A stretch of DNA of 64,000 nt from assembly GCA_947311845.1 (NCBI GenBank), contig CAMZMU010000049.1:10194969-10258968 (forward strand), read 5' to 3'. Origin of the DNA: Poa pratensis. Taxonomy: Eukaryota > Streptophyta > Magnoliopsida > Poales > Poaceae. Below, in pieces: positions 56,067-64,000 of this stretch. The translations under genes were made by a program, and so were the position numbers. The notes below the pieces were generated by a model. The model saw nothing but the letters and a program-made list of their open reading frames with translations. It did no database searches and had not been told where the DNA came from. Within the stretch, counting starts at the first letter, position 1, and each line of letters begins with the position of its first letter.

Positions 56067-56114
56067 AAGTCCAACACATACCTGTTTCAAAAAAAAAAAA
56101 GTCCAACACATACC
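56067..56114 (+). mobile_element. Tail-only retroinsertion (16-nt insert, 16-bp TSD)
   Basis: AAGTCCAACACATACC at 56067-56082 is repeated exactly at 56099-56114. Between them is only TGTTTCAAAAAAAAAA. Confidence 0.88.
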
Positions 56115-57848
56115 GCCAAATCGGCAGCTTTCGCAGCCACTGCAATGAGTGCGCGCGTATGATAGGGCCGTGCAATTAATCAAATTGGCTCCCCTTCAAA
56201 ACAAAAAAAATCAAATCAGTTGGAATTAATCCACCTCCTTAATTTCAGTGGTTGACTAAAGACAGATTAGTACAGCTTTCCCACTAGTACTACAAACTAA
56301 GGCTTTTTTTGTCCATCATGTCGACTAGAAACATAGGATCAGTGTACAGAATCAAAAGTGTAAGCAGCTCTATGCGTATGCATTTGACTACAACATAATT
56401 ATTTAAAACCCCTGCAGAAATATGATAATGAGTCGATCGGTAGCGGACATGCTTACATGGACTTTAGCTTTGCAATATATAAAAAAGGTATATCTGTTTG
56501 TTTTATTTTATTCCTCCAACATGAGAGAGTTTGCATATGCCTACATGAGGATCAACCTAATCCATGTTACCATGTAGCATGCTGATGCTAGTGTCGGATT
56601 AGTAAACAGTAGAGTGGGTGCATGCTTTACAGCGTGCACACTTGGACTTTCACTAATCTTTCCAGGACAAATATAATTTATAACAAATTTCGCCTTGACC
56701 GATTCGATCAGTGCGCCATCAACTGGATAATTTCTAGTGTCCTTAGAAAACCATGGCAATTAAACATGGGCGGCACACTCTCACGCGCTAGGCCCTTGAC
56801 CTGTGTGCTACTCCATTTCATTGGTTTAACTTGTACCCGTACGTGTACTCTGCTTAGTTTTAATCTTCGTGAACGGCGAAGGCAAGATGAAATCTGATTG
56901 ATTGGAGCAGCTCGAGCTTAACTATGCAACTATGGATGTATGTACATCAGTACATGTCGTTTGTTCCAATCTAGATGGGAGTCAAACAATGCCACGATAA
57001 TTTATATATTGAAGGAGTTTAGCAAGTTGGTGTCGAGACGAACCTTCGCGGTGTGCTCATATGCAGATATATATAGAAAAAAAACTTTCAATACCTATGA
57101 CGCTAAGTCGCTAACATAATTGAAATTTACATATTTATATGCATAATATCTTATAGTTTCCTTCTAGAAGAGAAAGAGAATATTTATGTCAGTTAAAAGT
57201 AATAAGAGTACATGCGCATACTTGCTCTCGGGGTTAACAACAATCTCAAATAGTCAAATGATGTTTGCGTGGTAGTTTCATTGGCGTGTCACGGAATTAA
57301 GTTATGTTGTTAATAAACTACTACGCCTACTACATAATTTATACATTAGTTAATTTGGGTTATCAAGTCTACTAGTAGTATATTAACTTTAAGTAACTTT
57401 AACGTCATGCTAATTACGCTTTCAACTAAACGGTGAGTAGAGAAATATGTTTGCACCATGCCAAGACGATTTGGTAAGATTGCTAGGTTGGCTCTGACAG
57501 GAGCTAGCACAAAAAGTGCATGTGCAAGTCATCAAAACTAAGGTGGGTTGGGTTAAGTGAGTTACCCTTTCGCATGCTTACTACCACTTGTGCCGCATCA
57601 CCCATGGCAGTTACCTGCTGCTTCTATGTGGCGACGATGGTAATGCGTGTACTGTAGTACGTGCATGTGATGCAGCACATGTTAGGTTAAGCTGTTGCAC
57701 TGCAAAGTGCCTCTCCTGTTCCCCGTTATTTGTACCTATCATCAATGACACGACAAAAATCAGGATCGCTAGCTATAACTGGCGGTATTGTATTGCATTT
57801 ATAATATGAATACGTAGTTGGCGGCGAAATGCGCAATCAATGGCGGTC
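56115..57848. other. AT-rich intergenic DNA
   Basis: No gene with a recognisable domain, no terminal repeats. Nothing further is seen. Confidence 0.5.
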
Positions 57849-58614
57849 AAGTCTAATTAAAATCCAGATAACTTTCCCCTCTCCCCGTCACTGTTCGAGA
57901 GAGGAAAGGCAGGCGATTTTTGGACGCCCTTCGCCGACCCGCCGAGTGCTCGCCGCCGCGCCGTGGGATTCCTCCCCTCCGCCGGCCGCTCCGGCGGCGG
58001 GAGGGTGGGGAATCCCCGGTGCCGGCTTGTACATTAGGTAGGGTGGGGTGGAGTTCCTGCCGGCTGCGCTCTGGAGGAGATGGTGCGGGCGGTGGGTGGT
58101 TTGGTGTCGGCGGGCTCTTCTCCGGCGGCGGTGCTCCTCGGGGCTCGCCGTCTGCGCGCTCGACTTGCTGGAGCTCGAGGCCCGGCGTGGCGCTCGAGCC
58201 CCTCTGCTCTCCGTCAGATCTGCGGTGGCGGCGGATCTGGCGGCGGGTTTCCTGGGCTGGGCGAGCTCTTCTGTTCCTTCCTGCGGCGGACTCGAAGACG
58301 GCGGTGGCATGGTGGAGTGGTGGTGCCGGTGGGGCGTCTGCCCTGAGTGTTCATCGACTGAAGATCCGTCGCGACGCGGCGGTCAGTCTCGGCGGCGTCT
58401 CTCATGGGATTAAAGCTTCCCAGGCAGGGCAAGGTGCGTTTGGTTGCTGGTCTTCGTCTCCATCGCCGGCGGAGCTGCGGTTCTCGGTGTCAGCTTTGGA
58501 TCATCCTCCTCGTTTTGTTCTTTCGTTGTTCTTGTTCTATGTACTTGGTATGTGGATCGCTGTTGAATAAACGTGGAAGTTGGATGTGTCAAAAAAAAAG
58601 TCTAATTAAAATCC
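57849..58614 (+). mobile_element. GC-rich non-LTR (poly-A) retroinsertion, 732 bp, with 17-bp TSD
   Basis: AAGTCTAATTAAAATCC occurs at 57849-57865 and 58598-58614. The insert begins near TCCCCGTCACTGTTCGAGAG, is very GC-rich, becomes AT-richer toward the 3' end (GTTGAATAAACGTGG) and ends TGTGTC plus an A-run. It holds a 216-codon plus-strand open frame (57920-58570) without a recognised domain. It shows the same design as the insertions at 3979 and 29479 but in the opposite orientation. Confidence 0.88.
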
Positions 58615-59159
58615 TTGGCCGCCTTTGTCAACTGCAGCTGCAGTGCAACAGCAACTTTAATTAGCTGGATTCATGTAAGCTGTTCTGGCGGTGTAAAACA
58701 CGGCTCCGTTTTGTCATTTCACTTGGCAGATCGATAGACAGTAATGAAAATTTATGCAAACCAACTATAGTCCCCCAACCGACTGAGTTGTCACCTCTCA
58801 TCAAAAGGACAGTGAAGGATTTAAGAAACTCAAATCGTAAACTAGTAACCTTTCATGCTTAGCTTGCATGATGGCGAGCTAATTACTGTACCTATCGACC
58901 TCGCATTTGTTTTCGCAGCATACATAATGCAGGAGGAGTTCGTTGATTGTTGGCGGCTGCGATGCGACGATGGCGACACGGCCGGAAAAGGAGGTGACCT
59001 AGCTACGAAGTCTACCATGCTTCATTCAATGCCGCTCGCACTAATACAAGGCGTGTTGCTTACATCTCAACGAGAAAGGTGACGCAGAGGGTCCCATCGC
59101 TGCTCCAGTAACATCGACCAATGACAAGTCCGGATCACTGTACGAGCCCCGGCCGATCG
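58615..59159. other. Spacer
   Basis: No gene recognised; a short GC-richer stretch at 58930-59000. Confidence 0.45.
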
Positions 59160-59321
59160 AATCCTGTCGCTGCAAATTTACACGTATGAGATTCGTGGAT
59201 TTATCCTCCTTGTCGGAGATTAGACTTTCTATCATTCGAATCGAATTTTAAAATACACTTACACCTTATTATGCATGAATAATTTTTTTCATTCTTTAAT
59301 TAGTGGCCAAGTTTAACTTTA
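59160..59321. repeat. Segmental duplication copy A, left part
   Basis: Together with 60650-60795 it matches 63640-64000. It includes GTATGAGATTCGTGGATTTAT and GTGGCCAAGTTTAACTTTA, where the Harbinger element is inserted. Confidence 0.85.
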
Positions 59322-59719
59322 GAGCATCTCCACCGGCGCGCCCAACTGCGCTCTCAATAGGCCTTGGGATGCAACCGGGCACGCCGGCAACCGCGGCAAC
59401 GCGCACCTCGTCCAATCCTGACGGGTGGAGACGACGCGTCAGCGACACGGGATGCTCGATATCACTTTCCCCTCCCTCCCGTCCATTTTCATTCTCCCGC
59501 CATTTCGCCTCCCCCGCGCTCCTCCTTCCCGCCTTTCCCACCTTGGGCGCTCTACGTCCGCCGCCGATATCGCCCATCAAACGCAACCGTGGCGACGCTC
59601 GTGGCGGAGGAGGAGGACGACGGGGTGTTGCTCGGTGTGGCGCTGCTCGCGGTGGTGCTGCTCGCGGTGGCGCTCGCGGCTACATCGCTCCTCGCAAATC
59701 ACGCGCGCGGCCGCCAAAC

Positions 59720-60331
59720 ATGACGGATGAAGCCTGGGATAATGAGCTGGCGCGTCGAGCGGCGGCCACCGTAGACAGGAGAGGGCGGCGTGTCAGTGCG
59801 GAGGCTAGGCAGAGGGAGATAGATCTGCTTCGAGCGTCGTTGGCTTACGCCGCTGCCTTCGCCGAGAGTGGGTCGTCCTTGATGAGCAAGCATGACGAGA
59901 AGATCGCGCTCGAGAGGGAGAAGATCAAGCTCGAGAAGGAGCGGCTGGAGGTCGAGAGGGAGAAGGCCCAAGCGGCTGTCATGCAAGCCGACACTGCAAG
60001 GATCCAGGCCATGTCCGAGGCGTCGCAATCCGTCACTCGGAAGATGAAGGAGGACTCTAGGATCTTGACCGCCGACCTCTCCGCCTACACGCCGGAGGTG
60101 AGGGCTTGGTTTAAACTCAGCCAGCAGCGCATCTTGCGTGAGATGGGGGTTCTTCCACCCGAGCCGACGCCGATGGACACGGCGACGACCACCGCGCCGA
60201 TGGACACGACGGGGGAGCGACCGACGAGCAGGACTTCAGCCGACGCAGACGCAGTGCCAACGCCGCGCCCTGGCTGGGAAGACGCCGAGACACGGGATGA
60301 GTCGGTCGAGCTGGTGTTGACGATCGACTGA
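59720..60331 (+). CDS. Harbinger ORF1-like protein (NAM-associated C-terminal type)
   Basis: From the ATG at 59720 (MTDEAWDNELARRAAATVD) the frame gives 203 residues. A long charged helix (EKIALEREKIKLEKERLEVE, residues ~60-85) and a conserved tail (LTADLSAYTPEVRAWFKLSQ) match the C-terminal part of PIF/Harbinger ORF1 and NAM-associated proteins. ORF1 normally has an N-terminal Myb/SANT DNA-binding domain and works with the transposase; that domain is missing. The frame is open upstream to 59303, through Arg/Gly/Ala-rich low-complexity sequence, so a longer start is possible. The C-terminus is acidic and ends VELVLTID. Confidence 0.7.
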   Translation: MTDEAWDNELARRAAATVDRRGRRVSAEARQREIDLLRASLAYAAAFAESGSSLMSKHDEKIALEREKIKLEKERLEVEREKAQAAVMQADTARIQAMSEASQSVTRKMKEDSRILTADLSAYTPEVRAWFKLSQQRILREMGVLPPEPTPMDTATTTAPMDTTGERPTSRTSADADAVPTPRPGWEDAETRDESVELVLTID

Positions 60332-60362
60332 TTTCGGCATGATCGACGTTCTGTAATATTTT

Positions 60363-60453
60363 CGCCGGACCTGGCGATGCTTTTGGGTGTGATCGCCGAA
60401 CCTGGCGATGCTTTTGGGTGTGATCGCCGAACCTGGCGACGCTTTTGGGTCTG
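60363..60453. repeat. 31-bp tandem repeat, three copies
   Basis: Units begin CGCCGGACCTGGCGATGC or CGCCGAACCTGGCGA(T/C)GC and contain TTTTGGGT. Located inside the Harbinger element after its ORF. Confidence 0.92.
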
Positions 60454-60649
60454 CGCACCAACGCTATTCAAACTTGTGGGGTCGTTTTAATTTGAATTTG
60501 TGGGGTCGATCTATTGGGACGGTCTATTGCGAGCGACCGGCGGGGCGCGGCGCTCCCAATAGGCTGCAACCGTTGCCGGCGCGCCCAACAACGCCTATCC
60601 GGCAACTTTGTCGGACCCTCTATTGGACGCGTCGGTGGAGATGCTCTTA

Positions 60650-60795
60650 GTTTAGGAGCTCTAGAGAATTAGACAAACTTAATCCACAATTTGTAATAAT
60701 GGATAGATTAGGTCCTTCCCCATAGTGGAAGCAGTGTATAGCTGAAGACGTTGCGACGGTTTCATACAATGGCAACCCAGTAAACACAAAAACTA
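60650..60795. repeat. Segmental duplication copy A, right part
   Basis: Continues the match to copy B (TCTAGAGAATTAGACAAACTT; AACCCAGTAAACACAAAAA) up to the Helitron's 5' end. Confidence 0.85.
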
Positions 60796-60912
60796 AATCA
60801 TCTATACTACTATTAAAAGAGTAAACTTGTATTGTGTTGTGTTGATACATTAAATCTGAACCGTTCATATTGATCAATGATCCAGACCAAATATCGAAAC
60901 GGTATATCCCCA

Positions 60913-61020
60913 CGCCGCTGCTGGCCGTCGCCATCGGCGCGCAATCCAATCCCCATCCCCTACGCCGCTGGCCGTCGCTGTCGGCGCGCAATCCAATCCC
61001 CGTCCTCTACACCGCTGCTG
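60913..61020. repeat. GC-rich tandem repeat inside the Helitron
   Basis: Three imperfect copies of a ~50-bp unit with CGCCGCTG, GGCGCGCAATCCAATCCCC and TAC blocks. Confidence 0.8.
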
Positions 61021-61577
61021 ACTTCTGGTCCAGGCAGATCCATCCATGAAGGCTGTGGACGACGTCGCTTCCCAATTCCGGAAGCGTCGCGTGGCCAAGG
61101 TCAGACCCTCAACTGTGCGCGACCACCGGTGAGTTCTTTCGTTCATCGATTGATTTGAGTTCTTGCTTGGAAGAAGACTACTGTCAGAATTTTTTTATCC
61201 TCCCTGGTCTAAGGAAAAGCGGCGTAGCATCGTAGTGTTCTCAGATTTTATACAGCTCTTTGGAACTGTGCGATTCACAAGGTTGACTTTCCTCTGTTCA
61301 GTTGGTTATGTAGATGTGTCCATGCAATTTATTTTCTTACAGAATTCTTTGTAAGCACTGGTTGCCTCATTGTAGAAAGATTAGTGATCTGCTGCAACGT
61401 TGACTGCACATCTCACTAACTTTACATTGTGTAAGATTGTTTGGCTTTACATAAAAGAGGACTTTGCTTTGTCTTGTGAAATTTATATTTGAGAGGCGTT
61501 ATATCTTTGATTATGCATGGAGTTTTCATAACGCACAGCTATATCTGACTCCCTTATTTTGGTGCTTTACAGTCAAC

Positions 61578-62193
61578 ATGTCGTTGGATGTTACTCAAAT
61601 ACTCTTGAGCGCACAATCTGCTGATGGTTTTGCTCAGGTTTACTTCCCCAAAGACATGGAGCGTGACTATATTATGAGAGTTGTTTGTGAAGCAACACAG
61701 TCACCAGAGGAGAAGGTAAGACATGCCGCCTTTGACTGTTTGGTGGCTATTTCGTCTACCTATTACGATAAGCTGGCCACATACATGCAGGACATATTTA
61801 ATATTACTGCAAAGGCTGTAAGGGGAGATGAGGAGTCAGTTGCACTTCGGGCAATTGAATTCTGGAGTTCCATATGTGATGAGGAAATCGACATATTGGA
61901 TGAGATACTTTCGATGAATGAAAAAAGCGGTGGGGATTTATTCACCCCCGTCAATCTCGAAAAAAAAAACATATTGGATGAGTACAGTATTGAGTTTACA
62001 GCTGATTCTGATGTTCCTTGCTACTATTTTATCAAGCAAGCTCTTCCTGCCTTAGTGCCGATGCTGCTGGAAACTCACCTCAAGCAGGAGGACGACCAAG
62101 ATTGGCTGAATTGTTTCAGCGAGGTGCTGTTGGAAAAGCGTCCCCGGACAGTGATTTTGCAAGGAAAAAAAATTGTAGAACCAGATGAGGTAA
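61578..62193 (+). pseudogene. Captured, rearranged importin-beta gene fragment
   Basis: The ATG at 61578 opens MSLDVTQILLSAQSADG, the N-terminus of plant importin subunit beta-1, then jumps in frame to FAQVYFPKDMERDYIMRVVC and continues through HEAT-repeat sequence (ISSTYYDKLATYMQDIFNIT, ALRAIEFWSSICDEEIDILD, FIKQALPALVPMLLETHLKQ). About 170 residues of the normal protein are missing at the jump. After CDEEIDILDE there is a 26-codon in-frame insertion caused by a small poly-A retroinsertion. From about residue 178 the sequence changes to an unidentified stretch (CFSEVLLEKRPRTVILQGKK) before a GAG|GTAACA donor-like site. Importin beta carries cargo through nuclear pores; this version lacks most of its HEAT repeats. 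Confidence 0.85.
61891..61982 (+). mobile_element. Micro-retroinsertion inside the importin-beta fragment (64-nt insert, 14-bp TSD)
   Basis: ACATATTGGATGAG at 61891-61904 is repeated at 61969-61982. The insert ends CAATCTCG plus an A-run. The total added length is 78 bases (26 codons), so the frame stays open. Confidence 0.85.
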
Positions 62194-62348
62194 CACATCA
62201 GCTAGCCTTTGTTTTCTGTAGTGCTGAGCTATACTCTGCACATCAATAGGTTGTTAGGATTAGCAAGTACCTCTATCCATAAGTGCGACGTCGAGGAATT
62301 AACAGAAGTAAACAGCCACAAGAAACAGAAAAAAACTACCTTGATCTA

Positions 62349-62471
62349 CAACCTCCGATCCATATTAATGGCCTCAACTTTATCTAGATACGGATGTATC
62401 TAGTTAAGTGTTTAGACTAGATGCATCCGTATCTAGACAATGTTGAGACCATTAATATGGATCGGAGGGAG
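62349..62471. mobile_element. Stowaway-type MITE inside the Helitron
   Basis: TA-flanked (62347-62348, 62472-62473). The left arm CAACCTCCGATCCATATTAA and the right arm ending GGATCGGAGGGAG are long inverted repeats. Confidence 0.9.
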
Positions 62472-63540
62472 TATCTATTTCTTTTTCCCAGCAAATATCT
62501 AAATACCGCATAGCTTTAATGTACTTTCTGAGTGCAGCCTTATAGTCATGTTTCTGCACAGAGGCACAAACTTCTGCTGTAAGTTCCAAGCAGTAGGTAC
62601 TTGTAGGTACTATACATTAGTATATATGTATAATATAATATGACTTAGGGGTGTCCTGCATGTTTGATTTCCTGTTCTCTCCAGAACCAGGAGCTTTGAC
62701 GGCACAGACCTACATCTCGATGTCCAGTAAGATCAAAATATTCTACTATATAGGATCAGCCACAAAGCAAACAACTTCCTGTTTCTGTGAGTAACAGACT
62801 CTTTTAAACATATGCATCACTTCTTGCATATCTTGGTCGCAGGTTTATTAGGGATCATGGTTGCAAGGTGAAGAAACTAAGTAAAATTTTCAATCTGTTA
62901 TAAACTTTCTACCACTAATTTGCGTCCAAACGACTACAATTCGTCTGGTCCGCCGCCTTGCCCTTCGCCGCAGCGTCATAACCATCCGGCTATGTCGCCT
63001 CGGGTGGGCCTTCACTGCGTCCCTCCGATCATCTCTCCGATCCGCGAGCTGCAATCGTCGAAGTGGCGCTGCCAGCCTACGGAAAGGTCAATAAAGCTCC
63101 TCTTTCCATGTCGTCGGGTTTAGCTTCGGCGAGCGCTACTTAAATCCCACCGGGCCAAGGGCATATTCCACGACAACAATGGCGAGGATGGCGACAACCT
63201 TCATGTCCACGGCCTACTCCGTACGCACTTCCTCTTCCCCTCTACATGCATGCAATGATGCTCGAGGCGGTGTCTCCACTGAAGGTCGTGCTGAAGGATA
63301 CGTGTGTGACATTGAGGATATGACATGATTTGTGCCGAGAAGCCGTCCAAGGAGCACGTCTTCTTCGGCACACCAGTTCTGTTGGCTTCTTGGCTTCAGA
63401 GTTGTATGCTCCATGATGCTTACATAAGCATGGTTATTTTTGCAATATAAAATCTATGCTGCAAAATATAAAAGAAGTAATCCACATACACCCTACTACG
63501 GTCTTTTTCTACTTGTAAATTGCCCCAGTAATTATGAAAA
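62472..63540. other. Helitron 3' half, possible captured fragments
   Basis: GC-rich islands at 62940-63120 and 63170-63370 look like exon pieces (for example an ATG-led MARMATTFMSTAYSVRTSS stretch at 63179) but I cannot assign a family. Confidence 0.4.
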
Positions 63541-63639
63541 CGTGTGTTGCACGTACATGTCAACTAGTTATAGAAAGAAATATTGGAGGTAGTGTTTTGT
63601 GCTTCCGGATTTTCAAAAGGAAAACGCTTCTATTAGGCC

Positions 63640-64000
63640 GACCTACGCGAGGCAAACGTAGGATTTACTCGTATGAGATTCTTGGATTTATCGTCCTTCT
63701 AGACTAGACGTGTGCCATCAGGAGACACTCGTGTACTTGCATTTCTATCCTTCTAATATAATTTTAGGATTCCAAGTAGTAGTTAAAATGCACTTACACC
63801 CTTAATATGCATGAAAACCTAGTGTTTTTATCCTTTAATTATTGGCCAAGTTTAACTTTAGTTCATGAGATCTAGAGAATTAGACAAACTTAACCCACAA
63901 CTTGTAAAATTGGATAGATTTGGTCCTTTGCCACAGTGGAAGACGTTTAGTTGATGACGTGGCAATAGTTTCATACGACCACAACCAGTAAACACAAAAA
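63640..64000. repeat. Segmental duplication copy B
   Basis: Matches 59160-59321 plus 60650-60795 and lacks the Harbinger element. It runs to the window end at AACCAGTAAACACAAAAA, exactly where copy A continues toward the Helitron. Confidence 0.85.

Larger units (their letters stand above)
59322..60646. mobile_element. PIF/Harbinger-type DNA transposon, 1.3 kb, non-autonomous
   Basis: Terminal inverted repeats GAGCATCTCCACCG and CGGTGGAGATGCTC are flanked by TTA on both sides (59319-59321, 60647-60649), the Harbinger target duplication. The unoccupied site is visible in the duplicate at about 63860 (AACTTTAGTTCATGAG). The element carries an ORF1-like gene but no DDE transposase. Confidence 0.9.
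60801..63567 (+). mobile_element. Non-autonomous Helitron, 2.77 kb, with captured gene fragments
   Basis: The 5' end is TCTATACTACTATTAAAAGA after an A; the 3' end is CAACTAG before a T, so insertion was between A and T with no duplication. The palindrome ACGTGTGTTGCACGT ends 12 bases before the terminal CTAG, the place of the Helitron terminator hairpin. No Rep/helicase is encoded. The interior holds a GC-rich tandem repeat (60913-61020), an importin-beta fragment, a MITE, and further GC-rich pieces (61023-61130, 62940-63370) that look like foreign exons. Confidence 0.82.

Noticed and set aside
56175..56222. Possible further tail-only retroinsertion (ATCAAATTGG ... A-run ... ATCAAATCAGTTGG)
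   Set aside because: The flanking repeat is short and imperfect (about 8 exact bases), so chance cannot be excluded.

Overview
This is a nuclear DNA window from a grass, most likely a Triticeae species (wheat, barley, Aegilops and relatives). The evidence is many Stowaway MITEs with CTCCCTCCGT ends, a Sabrina/WHAM-like Ty3/gypsy element, tRNA-derived SINEs, a Helitron, and grass-typical gene families (DUF1668, DUF1618, DUF295, CC-type NLR fragments). There is no bacterial signal: genes have introns, spacing is wide, and there are no operons or CRISPR arrays.

Layout. 1-3.3 kb: minus-strand 5' end of a probable receptor-like cytoplasmic kinase (MGNCWG first exon), whose first intron holds a diverged ~0.9 kb direct duplication, a LINE tail and a MITE. 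4.0-12 kb: a GC-rich poly-A retroinsertion, an old gypsy LTR piece, a diverged ~1.5 kb segmental duplication and a foldback element. 13.2-14.7 kb: an intact two-exon gene for a small single-pass membrane protein. 15.6-25.3 kb: a DUF1668 gene split by a young 8.2 kb gypsy element (TSD CCCGG). 26.5-28.3 kb: two receptor-kinase pseudogenes. 28.6-30.6 kb: a SINE, a second GC-rich retroinsertion and two tail-only insertions. 30.7-32.4 kb: a frameshifted DUF1618 gene followed by a second copy of the kinase pseudogene's tail. 33.8-36.8 kb: an intact 11-exon ALG5 gene, the clearest functional gene here. 37.4-39.2 kb: a DYW-class PPR gene with frameshifts. 41.5-46.5 kb: five N-terminal coiled-coil modules of NLR type without NB-ARC or LRR, one ending in a perfect 42-bp hairpin. 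47.6 kb: a DUF295 tail. 48.2-54.1 kb: a diverged tandem array containing poly-C tracts, a SINE and two foldback elements. 57.8-58.6 kb: a third GC-rich retroinsertion. 59.3-60.6 kb: a PIF/Harbinger element with an ORF1-like gene. 60.8-63.6 kb: a 2.8 kb Helitron carrying a rearranged importin-beta fragment.

Only ALG5 and the 13.9 kb gene look fully intact. ALG5 makes dolichyl-phosphate glucose for N-glycan assembly and has no functional link to its neighbours. The strongest theme is target-primed reverse transcription: by eye I count fourteen insertions with an A-rich tail and a 13-17 bp target-site duplication, from 930 bp down to inserts that are almost only an A-tail.
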